This document shows, piece after piece, positions 33,859-43,753 of a stretch of DNA of 57,828 bases (the first letter of the stretch is position 1; each line of letters begins with the position of its first letter). The notes beneath the pieces were generated by a model. It was not told the DNA's origin, searched no databases, and saw only the letters and a list, made by a program, of their open reading frames with translations. This DNA comes from a virus, in the IMG/VR virus record IMGVR_UViG_3300049795_000023, positions 1 through 57,828 of that record, one strand, 5' to 3'. The position numbers were made by a program, and so were the translations under genes.

Positions 33859-34268
33859 TATTCAATCTCCTGCAAACGGATTGTGACCAGATAGAAGTCA
33901 GTTGTTTCGACATCATCGGCGCGGTAGAAAACAACCGGGACCGCTTCGACGCCCGGACCGTCTTGATGGCGGAACATCACGTTTTTCGTGACGCCGCCAA
34001 TGCTCAAGCTCATCACTCTGCCGGCCACGTTAGCCCAGCTGCGCAGCACGGCCAGGGTTGCGCCCGACATCCACGCACTGCTTTCGTCGGGTGGATGTAG
34101 CGTGATTGGCTGCCCCAGCAGCATCTGGCCGGTCTGCACGATCAGCGCGCCGGTGATGCTGCGCTGCGCGGTCTGAATGACGGCTTGCCAGCTGTGCTCT
34201 TCGCTCCATTGCATGTCCGGGTGCAGCACACACGGGGTGCTGTCGTAGGTGAGCGTGATTCCTGGCAT
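33858..34268 (-). CDS. Tail protein between tape measure and tip, 136 aa
   Basis: ATG 34268 follows AGGAG. The product looks beta-rich (MPGITLTYDSTPCVLHPDMQ) and lies where distal tail proteins such as lambda gpM are encoded. The family match is not certain. Confidence 0.7.
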   Translation of the reverse strand: MPGITLTYDSTPCVLHPDMQWSEEHSWQAVIQTAQRSITGALIVQTGQMLLGQPITLHPPDESSAWMSGATLAVLRSWANVAGRVMSLSIGGVTKNVMFRHQDGPGVEAVPVVFYRADDVETTDFYLVTIRLQEIE

Positions 34269-37200
34269 TTAAGAAGCTCCTGCGCGTGAGGCTGCGTTTG
34301 CGATGTTTCTGACCGTCGATTCCAGCGCGCGTAGATCGGCCAGGGAGGCTACATTGATGCGCGACGACTGCCCGTCGATGACGATCGTCGTGCTGTAGCT
34401 TAAGGCCGCCGCCCGTGCGCCGGCAGACGATCCCCCTACGGTAGCACCACCTGTCGCTGCGCTGCCTGACGTTGCGCCAGCGCCCCCCGTATCTACGGTG
34501 CTGCCGCCCAGCGCTGCACCGGATGTAGCGCCTGTGTCTGCAACCGCGCCAGTATCGGTGGCAGATCCGGTCGAATCATGCCCGATGTGAACCTTGTCGC
34601 CTGTCTGCGTTTTGAATTTCAATTCGCCGTTATCGACATCGAGTGTCAAACCTAGCTGACTGGCGAAAGAGCGAAGTTCAGATGTTGGCTGGCCGTTGTT
34701 TGCGGCAAATACCAATTGCGCGTACTTGGCAAAAGCAGCTTGCTTTATCGCCATTGACGCGCTTGAATTCAGGATTGAAGTGAATGCAGTCCTGGCCGCG
34801 TTCGCATTGCTGTCGATCGTGCTTGGCGAATCGAGCCCCAACACCTCGTAGGGATCTGTGGGAGGAGGCGGCGCAGGTGACGCAGGCGGAGTTGACGGAC
34901 GAACCCCAGCACCGCCGGAACCGAACACGCTCCCCAGTCCGCCCGTATTGCTCGTGTCGCCGGCGGACCTGCCACCGCCTACCGACCCGCCACTCTTGCG
35001 AAGCCAGTAGCCGACACCAGGGACGTTGTAATTGGATTTAGCTGTCGAGCGACTGTTAGCAGCATCTGAAACAAACTCCCAGTCCCCCGACGAATCTGGC
35101 GGTTGAAGCTGCGAACCTGCCGTGATGCGTTGCCCATTGCTGTCAGTCGCGAAGCCTTGCTTGTCGTAGGTTGCGCCGCCGACTGTGCTTCGGACCTTCG
35201 CATTCTGTTCGGTGATGCCGTCCAGCTTGGAAAAGTTGTTGCCCGCAGAACCTGGCGCAGAGCTGGCTATCAGTTGCTTGCGCCTAAGCGCGTCAATTTC
35301 TGCGTCGATGCCCTTGATTCCCTCCCTGCGCTGTCCGTTCTCAAGCCTCATCGCATCTGCATTAAGCTCGCGCAATTTCAATTCGTCTTGCTTTGCCTGC
35401 GTCAGCGGCCCCGTCGCCTCGTATTCGGCACGCGTCTTCTCAGTCTGTTCGACGTACTGCGCGATCTGCCTGTCCTTGCTCGCGATGCTTTCTAGTTGAA
35501 TCTTCTGCTCAAGCTGGCGGATTGTTATCGCAGAGGAAAGCGCGTCGACCTCGTTGCCGGTCGCCTTCGCAATAGCTTCGCTGGTTTTCGCTTTCGCAAT
35601 CGAAATATCAACTGTCGCGGTGCTAACCTTGTTCGATGCAACTTCAATTTCGGTTTTGCGCGATATAGCTGCAATTGCGTCTTTATAGGCATCTTGTTCC
35701 AGTATCAATGCACGTGATGCTGCAGCAACTCCCTTTGCATAATCTTCCTGGCTTATCCGGCCGGCAACAAGTAGCTTTGTCAATTCTGAAATCGTTATGC
35801 GCGCCTTATCTCCAGCCGCCTTGAACTCATCCAGCCTGGACGCGTTGTCACGATAGACTTCGGCAGCCAGCTTGCGAGCTTCCATTTCAAGCCTGGCCGA
35901 CTCTGCTGACGCCTTGTCTTTCGCGACAAGCTCTTCTGTCTTGGCGATTTGCAGGTCTAACTTGGCAACCGCCTTGGTTCGCTCGCCGTTAACATCGCCC
36001 ATGCTGATAATCAAGAACTGCATTTGATTGCGTTCGGAAATCATCGAATCGACTTGCTTCTGGCGCGTTGCCGCCAAGTCAGCTTCAGCGGCCATCGTCA
36101 GGCGAGAAGCTTCAGTCAGCCCCTGGAGAATTGATTCCTGATTTGTCGAAACCTTATTCAGTTCTTCGATTGACTTGACCTGCTGCTTCACCGCTTCCGT
36201 GTGCAGCTCTGCAGTCTTGACCTGTGCATCAAGAATGACATTTGCCTTGTCATATGCAAGGCCTAATTGAATCCATTTATTGCCGGCGCCACTCGCTTGT
36301 GTGCCGGCAGATTCAGTCGCAGCTCCGACTTTTGTCTGAGCGGTTGCGTTGCTTGTCGCGGCACCGGCGGCAGACGTATGAGCAGCCGCATTGGCCTTGA
36401 CCCCGTCTACTGCACCCGCATGAGCTTCGCCGGCTGACTCCGCCGCTGCGCCTGACTTGACCAGGGTCGTCGTTGTCTTTGCGGCAGCTGTGCCTAGGCT
36501 CTCAAGACTTTTGCCCGTCTCTCCAGACGCGAGCGTTATCGCGTTGTATGAATCGACATTGCGCGAAGTCGCCTCGCCAAGCTTGTTCCAACGGGCCTCG
36601 CTGCGCTTTGTATAATCTGCTTCTATGTCGTTGGCTTGTTTCAGAGCTTCACGCAGATTCAGGTCTATCATCCCAGCAATGAGCGTTGCTGCCTGTCGTA
36701 TACGCGTGGTCAGACCATCGAACGTACTGCCAATTACAAAACCAATTGTAGACAGTATCTGGCTGACACCTAGCAACACGACTTTAAGCGTGTCCCACGC
36801 GCCAGTGTCTGCGACTTGCGTAGAGACATCTGCAATTGAATTCTTCAGATTGGCCCAGATCTGCGACATCGTCGACGCAGCTTCGCCTGTCTTGTCGAAT
36901 GCATTCGCCATTGCCGGAAGCAGATCGCTGGCCAGCAACTTACCTTCGCTAGTCAGCTTCAACAGGTCCTGCAGCGTGATCCCGAGTGCATCGGCAGCGC
37001 GCTTCAGCGCACCGGGCAGTGCATCGCCCAGCTGGTTTTTCAATTCCTCAAGCTGGACGGTGCCCTTCGACGCGATCTGTCCGAATGCGTTGAGGATGTT
37101 GCTGACCTTGTCGGTCGACAGACCCAGCCTGGACGCTTCGTTTGCAACGCCTTTGAACAGATCGTTCGTCAGCTGCAGCCCGTATCCGCTCGTATGCATT

Positions 37201-38840
37201 GCAGCTGTAAATTTAACAAACTCGCCGGATATCCCACTAACCTCAAGGCCAGCTGCTTTAGCCGTCGCGTTAAGAAATTTGATTTGCGAAGCCGCAGTGC
37301 CTGCATCCTTGTAAATCGCATTTAAGCCGCGCGACAGATTCTCAGCCTGAATGTTGGCTTTCAGGAATTGCTGGCCAAGCTCCTGGATCGCCTGGACCAG
37401 GACGAAGCCTGCGGCAAACTGCCCGAACGTGCTTTTCATCAGGCCGGCTGCGCGGTCCATCAGCGTCAGCTGACCGGTTGCTTCGCGCAGCTGCAGCTCA
37501 AGCTGCTGGATCTTCCTGTTACCGTCGTCAAACGCCTGGGTAAGCTGCTTACCTGTCAATTCGCTGTTGGTTCGCAGAAACTGCATTGCCTCGCGAACGA
37601 GGGCGATTTCAGAACGCAGATCATTCGCCGCCTTCACCCCCGTCCTGGAAAACGCGTCCTGCAGCCTGTCGGCCAGGGTTTGCGCTTCCGCTCGCGCCTT
37701 CTTGATGTTGTCGGTGATTTGATCGAGTGCGTAGACCTGCTTCTGCGCTGCGGCCGCAGCCTGGTCCGCGGACAGCTTCTCTGCAGCACCGGCGCGCTGC
37801 GCGGCACTGATCCGCGCATCAGCTGCCGCCTTCGCCATGGCCACAGCTTTCGCATTTGCCGTTGCGACATAGTTGGCCAACGCCGTACGCTGTCCTAGTT
37901 CTTGCTCTGTGGCCAGCTTTTCGGCAAGCGCACGTTGCTCGATGATTTCCTGCAGCACACGCTCATTTGCCACTTCGTCATTTGTGGCTTTTGTGCGGGC
38001 TTCCGCCGCAGCCCTGGCCTGAGCCACTGCACGCTCATTGGCTGCGGCAACTTTCTCGGCCAGGGTTTGCGCCTGCGTCTGCGCGGCAATGAAACCGTTC
38101 ACAGCCTCGCGCGCATCATCCAGGGATGCGGCGACATGCTGTTCAGCCTGCGCAAGCGTGTTGGCTTCAACGCCCAGTTGCGCCATCGTGGCCTTAGCGC
38201 CATCGAGCGCGGTCTTCTGCGTAGTCAGGTTGCTGCTGAACTGCGAAGCCTTGGCATTGGCGTCGTTGTATGCGCCGGCCGCATCCTTTAGCTTTGCATT
38301 CGACTCAGCGAGCGCCGCGTTTGCAGCCTTGCTGGCGCGGACTTGCTCATCCCGCAGATTGCGCTCATTGGCAATCTTTGCGTTTAGTTCGTCTAATTTG
38401 TCGTTATAGGCCTGCGTTCCCTTCGTCAAGCCAGCTTGTTCTGATTTAAGCAAGCGCAGCTGCGCTTGTGTTTTGTCGATTGATTCCTTAGTTTCATTTA
38501 AGGCGTTCTTCGCCTTCTTCTGAGATTCGGCAAACTGATTTGTCTCATCGGCTTGCTTGTCGTAAGCAGCCTTCAGCTCAGCGACGACGGCTGCCTGCGA
38601 TTGGAGCGCTGCGGTAGCTTGCGTGACCTCACCGTCAAGCTCTTTGAATGTCTGCAATGCTCCTGACTGTTTTCCTAGATCCCGCAAGGACTCGGACAGC
38701 TGCAGGATTTCAGGCGATGCGGCGCCGCCTTCTTTTGCTAATGCGTGCAATGCATCTGCAATTACCTTGACTTGCTCGCCACCGGAAGCGGCAATCTTCA
38801 AATTTAGAGCTACGTCTTTGACATTGTCTGATGTTGCCAT
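34269..38840 (-). CDS. Tape measure protein
   Basis: The 1523-residue protein has long coiled-coil stretches (about 50-450, Ala/Gln/Lys/Glu-rich) and the conserved tape measure domain at about 500-650 (SRGLNAIYKDAGTAASQIKF, TDKVSNILNAFGQIASKGTV, QLEELKNQLGDALPGALKR). Further coiled coil follows to about 1250, then a Gly/Ala/Ser tail ending in a STVRNIANAASR helix. By the lambda rule of about 0.15 nm per residue this length suggests a tail near 220-230 nm. ATG 38840 follows CGAGG. Confidence 0.95.
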   Translation of the reverse strand: MATSDNVKDVALNLKIAASGGEQVKVIADALHALAKEGGAASPEILQLSESLRDLGKQSGALQTFKELDGEVTQATAALQSQAAVVAELKAAYDKQADETNQFAESQKKAKNALNETKESIDKTQAQLRLLKSEQAGLTKGTQAYNDKLDELNAKIANERNLRDEQVRASKAANAALAESNAKLKDAAGAYNDANAKASQFSSNLTTQKTALDGAKATMAQLGVEANTLAQAEQHVAASLDDAREAVNGFIAAQTQAQTLAEKVAAANERAVAQARAAAEARTKATNDEVANERVLQEIIEQRALAEKLATEQELGQRTALANYVATANAKAVAMAKAAADARISAAQRAGAAEKLSADQAAAAAQKQVYALDQITDNIKKARAEAQTLADRLQDAFSRTGVKAANDLRSEIALVREAMQFLRTNSELTGKQLTQAFDDGNRKIQQLELQLREATGQLTLMDRAAGLMKSTFGQFAAGFVLVQAIQELGQQFLKANIQAENLSRGLNAIYKDAGTAASQIKFLNATAKAAGLEVSGISGEFVKFTAAMHTSGYGLQLTNDLFKGVANEASRLGLSTDKVSNILNAFGQIASKGTVQLEELKNQLGDALPGALKRAADALGITLQDLLKLTSEGKLLASDLLPAMANAFDKTGEAASTMSQIWANLKNSIADVSTQVADTGAWDTLKVVLLGVSQILSTIGFVIGSTFDGLTTRIRQAATLIAGMIDLNLREALKQANDIEADYTKRSEARWNKLGEATSRNVDSYNAITLASGETGKSLESLGTAAAKTTTTLVKSGAAAESAGEAHAGAVDGVKANAAAHTSAAGAATSNATAQTKVGAATESAGTQASGAGNKWIQLGLAYDKANVILDAQVKTAELHTEAVKQQVKSIEELNKVSTNQESILQGLTEASRLTMAAEADLAATRQKQVDSMISERNQMQFLIISMGDVNGERTKAVAKLDLQIAKTEELVAKDKASAESARLEMEARKLAAEVYRDNASRLDEFKAAGDKARITISELTKLLVAGRISQEDYAKGVAAASRALILEQDAYKDAIAAISRKTEIEVASNKVSTATVDISIAKAKTSEAIAKATGNEVDALSSAITIRQLEQKIQLESIASKDRQIAQYVEQTEKTRAEYEATGPLTQAKQDELKLRELNADAMRLENGQRREGIKGIDAEIDALRRKQLIASSAPGSAGNNFSKLDGITEQNAKVRSTVGGATYDKQGFATDSNGQRITAGSQLQPPDSSGDWEFVSDAANSRSTAKSNYNVPGVGYWLRKSGGSVGGGRSAGDTSNTGGLGSVFGSGGAGVRPSTPPASPAPPPPTDPYEVLGLDSPSTIDSNANAARTAFTSILNSSASMAIKQAAFAKYAQLVFAANNGQPTSELRSFASQLGLTLDVDNGELKFKTQTGDKVHIGHDSTGSATDTGAVADTGATSGAALGGSTVDTGGAGATSGSAATGGATVGGSSAGARAAALSYSTTIVIDGQSSRINVASLADLRALESTVRNIANAASRAGAS

Positions 38841-38861
38841 TTAGAACCTCGACCGCCTGAA

Positions 38862-38895
38862 TGAAAAACGGGATCAGAGTTGCCGCTGATCCCGT
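38862..38895 (-). terminator. Terminator between tail tube and tape measure genes
   Basis: ACGGGATCAG and CTGATCCCGT (about 38868-38893) form a 10-bp stem; read on the minus strand it is followed by TTTTT. It would lower tape measure expression relative to the abundant tail tube protein made just upstream. Confidence 0.85.
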
Positions 38896-38936
38896 GAAAG
38901 CAGGGGATCACCCCGCTTGTATCGAAGCTACCTTGA

Positions 38937-39713
38937 TCAAGTAGTCCGAAGCACGACTTCAAACGGGTTGTCCTTGCCCACAGGGGTCTTCATGTCGCCG
39001 TTCAACGTGACCTTGTTGAAATCGTCGGCCAGGAAGTCAAAAGCCCCGGACGATGTCAGGATCGCTTCCCACACGTTGACCGTCACCGGTAGCTGATCGA
39101 CTTGGTTGATGCCATCGAAATAGAAGGCTGCCCGGACCTGCGCGTTCGTCGAGCCCTTGATCTTGACCCCGCTCGACACGGCATAGGTGTAGCTGGCGTG
39201 CAGCGTGATCGGCGAGCCGCCTGGCACTACATCGCCGCCGGGCAGCAGCTTGATCCAGCCAAGTTCAGCATTCACCTGGTAGTCTTCACCCTCGACGTAG
39301 GTTGTCGCGTTCGTGACATCCTTGATAACGACCGACGTGGTCTTGAAGTGAGCGAGTGGATACCACGAGTCGACGCTTGCATTGGCCGGAATCGTGACAC
39401 TCTCTGGCGAGCCTGAAGACACCGTGCCGGCCGACTGCGTTTCGGCTGCTTCCGTGCCGAGGAACGCGAGTACCAATGCTTCCTTGTCGATACGGACAAA
39501 TTCGCAGGAGAAAGTTGGCGGCTGAGCAATAGCCACCGCTTCGACCGTCTGCCCGTAAGTCGTCTTGCCCTTGGATGACAGACGCTTCAAATCTGACGAC
39601 GTTGTCAGCTCGAACTTGTTGGCCAGGTAGGGCCCCTTCATAGACTGCTGGACAGAGCCAACATATCGCGCGACGTAAAGATCACCTGCGCCTATAAAAC
39701 CTTGTGCAGCCAT
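38937..39713 (-). CDS. Major tail tube protein
   Basis: ATG 39713 follows GGAG. The 258-residue product looks like a lambda gpV/phage tail tube protein: an N-terminal FIGAGDLYVARYVGS strand, an LTTSSDLKRLSSKGKTTYGQ loop, a central LTSS-type core and an added beta domain at about 85-185. Position upstream of the tape measure gene supports it. It is followed by the terminator at 38862-38895, consistent with high expression. Confidence 0.85.
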   Translation of the reverse strand: MAAQGFIGAGDLYVARYVGSVQQSMKGPYLANKFELTTSSDLKRLSSKGKTTYGQTVEAVAIAQPPTFSCEFVRIDKEALVLAFLGTEAAETQSAGTVSSGSPESVTIPANASVDSWYPLAHFKTTSVVIKDVTNATTYVEGEDYQVNAELGWIKLLPGGDVVPGGSPITLHASYTYAVSSGVKIKGSTNAQVRAAFYFDGINQVDQLPVTVNVWEAILTSSGAFDFLADDFNKVTLNGDMKTPVGKDNPFEVVLRTT

Positions 39714-39741
39714 TGCTATTGCTCCAATTTAAGATTGCCAA

Positions 39742-40191
39742 TTAAGGCGCCGAGAGAGTTTCAGTGTATTCGACACTGAAAAGCACAATTGCAGAAACGA
39801 CCGTGCTGCCGTCTAGCCGGACACCGATTGAGCGGCCGCGGTATGTGAGATTCCTGAAGTTCTTCGGGAATGTTAGATCCCTAAGGAAGATCGCCCGTTT
39901 GATATCTGAAATTATCTTGTGCGCGGTGTCGTTCGGGTTGTTGATGTCTTCGGCTTCCATGAAGCCTTCGACGCCGTAATACTGTTCAATGATCACCTCA
40001 TATTCGCGCTTTGTCTGGTCCTTCGGCTTGTCTTCGCCCTCGAAGATGACGCAGCACGGTATGGCGTCCAGCGCCACATCACGCCGGCCGCGCATCACGT
40101 TCGCGCCAATCGACGTTTCATACGAGCCGCCACCATTGATTGCGCTCAGGCGTTCGGTGAAGAACTCGGCCAGGGCTGACGCTGTGCTCAT
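39742..40191 (-). CDS. Tail terminator-like protein (gpU-type)
   Basis: The 149-residue product has an alpha/beta pattern (ALAEFFTERLSAINGGGSYE ... IPCCVIFEGEDKP ... IISDIKRAIF) like the tail terminator or minor tail protein encoded before the tail tube. It overlaps the upstream gene by ATGA. Likely caps the growing tail tube. Confidence 0.75.
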   Translation of the reverse strand: MSTASALAEFFTERLSAINGGGSYETSIGANVMRGRRDVALDAIPCCVIFEGEDKPKDQTKREYEVIIEQYYGVEGFMEAEDINNPNDTAHKIISDIKRAIFLRDLTFPKNFRNLTYRGRSIGVRLDGSTVVSAIVLFSVEYTETLSAP

Positions 40192-40889
40192 TTCAAAACC
40201 CGATCGACTTCAGAATTCAGATCAGCTGCAAATTTGGAATCTAGTTCCAACAGCGCACGCGCGGCCAGGACGCCAAGATTGTGGCGGAACAGCTGCAGCA
40301 CGGACGGGCCGTACAGCGCCGCGCCGAGACGCCCCTTGCCTTTGACGCTTCGATTGATCTTCACGGGCAGCAGGCGGCCCCGTACCGGAATCAGCGTTGC
40401 GTAGGTATTGGCAGTGGGGAAGCTGGTCCGCACTCCGCGCTTCACCGATGCGCTGAAGCCTGCGAACTTCTCACCGGCAGGAATTCCGCGTTTGGAGTCG
40501 CCCTTGCGTAAGGTCCAGAGCGGCCATGGGCCAATGGGCACTCCGAGTGCCGCGATGCGCTCATTGCTCCAGTTGACCGGCCGGGTTTCGACCTTGACGC
40601 CGTAGCTGGCCAGGGTGGTCCCGCGCGAGTCGTGCTTAGCCGCGACGATGGAACCTTGTGGGCGGGCCGAATCATTCGCGGAATTAATACGAAGGCGCTG
40701 GCGCACATCGGCCTCGCTCATATTAATTCCGCCAATCATCAGGTCGATTGCCTGGGGGTATATGCTTTCCAAAGTACTGTTGATGGACTTTAGCGCTGTC
40801 TGCGCGACGACTTCGCCGGTGAGCTTGCGCACTGCAGCTGCCGCCAATTCCAGCGCTTTGAAATTGCTTTCGACTGAAATTGACGGCAT
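40188..40889 (-). CDS. Minor tail/completion protein (gpZ-type)
   Basis: The 233 residues resemble lambda gpZ-like proteins: long N-terminal helices (FKALELAAAAVRKLTGEVVA), then a basic domain (KRGIPAGEKFAGFSASVKRG) and a C-terminal helix. It sits between the gpFII-like and gpU-like genes, matching lambda order. Start ATG 40889. Confidence 0.75.
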   Translation of the reverse strand: MPSISVESNFKALELAAAAVRKLTGEVVAQTALKSINSTLESIYPQAIDLMIGGINMSEADVRQRLRINSANDSARPQGSIVAAKHDSRGTTLASYGVKVETRPVNWSNERIAALGVPIGPWPLWTLRKGDSKRGIPAGEKFAGFSASVKRGVRTSFPTANTYATLIPVRGRLLPVKINRSVKGKGRLGAALYGPSVLQLFRHNLGVLAARALLELDSKFAADLNSEVDRVLK

Positions 40890-40890
40890 G

Positions 40891-41208
40891 TCAGGCTTTC
40901 ACCAATACCCAGTGCTGAGAGAATCCGCTGTCGCTCACTTTGGCGTCTAGCGTGTAGCTGGTACCGCCAGTGAGAACGTCGTCGACCAGCGCGCCGCCGA
41001 TCACGAGCGCATCGCCGTCCTGTGGCGCATCGGTAGCGTTGATCACGACTTCGGTTCGCAGGCCAACGACCTGGCCATACTCGCCGATGATCTCGACGCC
41101 CTCGATCACGTGCGCAGTGATTTCCTCGCCGCGCAGAAAAACGCCATGGCCGGCGGACCGGCCCAGGACAGTTTTCGTTGCACCGGCGAGAATGCTGGCC
41201 CAGGACAT
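40891..41208 (-). CDS. Head-tail joining protein (gpFII-type)
   Basis: The 105-residue product is beta-rich (GHGVFLRGEEITAHVIEGVE ... GDALVIGGALVDDVLTGG) and lies just after the capsid gene, as lambda FII does. Sequence similarity is weak by eye; position and size carry the call. Confidence 0.7.
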   Translation of the reverse strand: MSWASILAGATKTVLGRSAGHGVFLRGEEITAHVIEGVEIIGEYGQVVGLRTEVVINATDAPQDGDALVIGGALVDDVLTGGTSYTLDAKVSDSGFSQHWVLVKA

Positions 41209-41210
41209 GA

Positions 41211-42224
41211 TCAGGTCAGCGTCAATTTCACAACCGCATCAGGCTGTGTGTTGACGATCAGCGGATTGGATTGCGACTCGATTTCGACGCCCTTGTCGAA
41301 ACGCTCGCGTTCCATCTTCGCGTAGTACGGCAGCCCCATGGTGTTGACCGTTTCCATGTAGTCGGCCGGCGCGAACTTCGAGATGAACAGACCCGGGACG
41401 CCTTCCGGCACCAGGTAGGCGCAGTTCGTTTCGATCATCGCAGTGCCGTTGATGTTGCCGCGGTACTCCTCCCACCAGATATCCCCGTAGTAGAAGCCGC
41501 CCGGCCCTTTCTGGCTGGCCCCAAGATCCGTGCGCAGCCAGGCACCACCCTGGAATTGCTCGTAGGTCTTCTTGACATCGGCATTGCCGATAAATGCGTC
41601 GAAGAAGCCGGACGAACAGATTGCCCTCAGGCTGGTATACGGCTTGGCACCTAGCTTGGCTTCGACCAGGCGCCGCGCCGCAGTACACATGCTGCGCACG
41701 TCGGTCGTGGTCTGGTCCAGCTCCATCGAAAAGACTTGCTGGGTGTAGCCGAACAGCGTGAAGAAGTCCCACAGAACATCCGTGCCGTTGGCATCGTAGA
41801 CGATGCCCTTCATCGCGCCAACGCGCTGGACTTCCAACGTGATGTCAAGATCTTGGCGCAGGACATTCAGCTTTTCCTGCACCAGACTTTGTGCAGTCAT
41901 CAGCTCGTTCATCGTGCCGAATGCGCGCACGTTCTGCACTTCGTCTGCGTTGACGTGCGCACGCTGCGGCAAGTGCACCGCCGCGATCGGAAACATTGTT
42001 CCCTTGGTGACGCTCTTGGGCGTGGCCGGCGCGCCGCGAGGCATTGACGGGACCAGCGCAAGCGTCATGCCCTTGCGCTCAATCATGGTCGTTGTCGTGG
42101 TCATGCCGCTCGACTGGAACCAGCCGAGTTGAGCCAGGCGCGACGGGATGTAGGGGGCGTCGTTGATCGCAGCGGTGAGGCCGGACAGCGCGAACGCGTC
42201 GTTATTGAAAATGTCGAAATTCAC
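41211..42224 (-). CDS. Major capsid protein, lambda gpE family
   Basis: The start is GTG 42224, nine bases after AGGAG. The 337-residue product matches the gpE family (HK97 fold) closely: IFNNDAFALSGLTAAINDAP at the N-terminus, TTTTTMIERKGMTLALVPS, WWEEYRGNINGTAMIETNCA and an AKMERERFDKG segment near the C-terminus. Order protease-decoration-capsid is as in lambda. Confidence 0.95.
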   Translation of the reverse strand: MNFDIFNNDAFALSGLTAAINDAPYIPSRLAQLGWFQSSGMTTTTTMIERKGMTLALVPSMPRGAPATPKSVTKGTMFPIAAVHLPQRAHVNADEVQNVRAFGTMNELMTAQSLVQEKLNVLRQDLDITLEVQRVGAMKGIVYDANGTDVLWDFFTLFGYTQQVFSMELDQTTTDVRSMCTAARRLVEAKLGAKPYTSLRAICSSGFFDAFIGNADVKKTYEQFQGGAWLRTDLGASQKGPGGFYYGDIWWEEYRGNINGTAMIETNCAYLVPEGVPGLFISKFAPADYMETVNTMGLPYYAKMERERFDKGVEIESQSNPLIVNTQPDAVVKLTLT

Positions 42225-42261
42225 GGCGTTGTGCTCCTGATTTGGTTGAATGCCGCGACGA

Positions 42262-42609
42262 TCACGGACGGCAGATGATGCCCAGAGCCAGCAAGTCGGC
42301 TCGACCGTTAGCGTCCAAACCAGTGAGCAGCGAAGTCATTACCTCGCAGTCCCGGGCCAGGTAGGTGACGGCCTGGTCAGAAGCCGAATCCGGCGCCCGG
42401 CCGTAGAGGATGCCGATCGCAACCCCCGTGCCGTCGACGGCCGCATCGCTGTACGCCAGCAACTTGCCGCCGCTGGTTAGCTTGCCCAGGACTGTGCCTG
42501 GTACCAGCGCGGCCGCAGCCGCCGCCAGCGTACCCTTCTCGCGCGAGCGCTGGCCGCGAGCTTCGGACAAAATGAATTCTCCGACGCGCTTACCTTCTGT
42601 GAGTGACAT
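42262..42609 (-). CDS. Head decoration protein, gpD family
   Basis: ATG 42609 follows GGAG. The 115 residues resemble lambda gpD: SEARGQRSREKGTLA near the N-terminus, then VLGKLTSGGKLLAY and a C-terminal strand. Decoration trimers stabilise the expanded capsid. The position just upstream of the capsid gene is conserved. Confidence 0.9.
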   Translation of the reverse strand: MSLTEGKRVGEFILSEARGQRSREKGTLAAAAAALVPGTVLGKLTSGGKLLAYSDAAVDGTGVAIGILYGRAPDSASDQAVTYLARDCEVMTSLLTGLDANGRADLLALGIICRP

Positions 42610-42647
42610 TTCGTGTTTACTCCGGTTTGGTTTTCAATACTGTCGGC

Positions 42648-43691
42648 TTAAGTCTTCGTCGCCGAGCGGTTGCCGTTGAAGTTGTCGTAGATCTTGCGCA
42701 GGTCGACATTTGCCCAGCCGCCCCCGCTCGAACGCTGCTGCTTGCCGGCGGCCTGCGCCTGCAGATTGGTTTGCTGCGACGTGTCGGTGTCCTCGTCGGC
42801 CTTCGCCAGCGCTGCCTTGATGTCGGCCTTCACATCAGCGACAGCCTTTCCCGAGCGGATGTAGGCGCTGGCCTTGTCGGGCATCTTGGCCAGGGTACAG
42901 AAAGCCTTGATTTCCTTCGCGCTGTTGATCGCCGTTTTGGCTTCGTCCACGGTCGCGCAATTCATGGCGATGAACGGGGCGTATTCCTCGACGCCGGCAG
43001 CTTTTGCGATGGCGGACACTTCTTCAGCGAATGCAGTCACGGTCTTAACTCCTTCGGGGGTTGGTTCGGCAGGCTTTGCCGCGGATGCCTTGAACATCTG
43101 CCGGACCTTGTCCGGCAGGTTGTCGAGCGCAAAGCAGGCCGTCACCTTGGCTTCGTCGGTGACCTTCGTCGCGAAGCCGAGATTCAGCGCTTCGGCTGCG
43201 GTCATGTAGGTTTCGGCGCTCATCAGCTTTTTCACATCGGCTTCGGATTTGCCGGTGCGCGCCATGTAGGTTGCGGTGATTGATGCGTCCATCTTCTTCA
43301 GGACTTCGATCACATCGGCCAACTCTGCGGCATTTCCGAAAACGCCAGCTGACGCGTTGTGAATCATCATCATCGAATTGACCGGCATCGAAATCGTCTT
43401 GCCGACCATGGCGATAACTGAGGCCATTGACGCGGCGATGCCCATCACCGTTACGTCAATTTCCAGGCCCGAATGCTTGAGTGCGTTGAAGATGGCAAAC
43501 CCATCAAAGACTGAGCCGCCTGGCGAATTGAGCATCAGCCTTGCCTTCTTGGCAGCGCCCTTCTTCGCTTCGAGTTCCGTGATGAAGTCTTTTGCTGTGA
43601 CGCCCCAGAAGCCAATTTCATCGTAAATGGCTAGATCAACGATCGGTTCGTCATTGACCTTCTTCGCTTCGATCGTGTACCAAGAGGACAT
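42648..43691 (-). CDS. ClpP-like prohead protease with scaffold-like tail
   Basis: Residues 1-180 are a peptidase S14 domain: RLMLNSPGGSVFDGFAIFNA, the nucleophile in GIAASMAS (Ser88) and MMIHNASAG (His111). The C-terminal 165 residues are Ala/Lys-rich and helical with a Gln/Gly-rich stretch, as expected for a fused scaffold. Lambda gpC works in the same way with a different catalytic arrangement. ATG 43691 follows GAGG. Confidence 0.92.
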   Translation of the reverse strand: MSSWYTIEAKKVNDEPIVDLAIYDEIGFWGVTAKDFITELEAKKGAAKKARLMLNSPGGSVFDGFAIFNALKHSGLEIDVTVMGIAASMASVIAMVGKTISMPVNSMMMIHNASAGVFGNAAELADVIEVLKKMDASITATYMARTGKSEADVKKLMSAETYMTAAEALNLGFATKVTDEAKVTACFALDNLPDKVRQMFKASAAKPAEPTPEGVKTVTAFAEEVSAIAKAAGVEEYAPFIAMNCATVDEAKTAINSAKEIKAFCTLAKMPDKASAYIRSGKAVADVKADIKAALAKADEDTDTSQQTNLQAQAAGKQQRSSGGGWANVDLRKIYDNFNGNRSATKT

Positions 43692-43753
43692 GAGAAGTTA
43701 CCTCGATTTAGTTGAAAGTTTAGACCGGTGATTACTGGAATTGCGGTCAGTTA

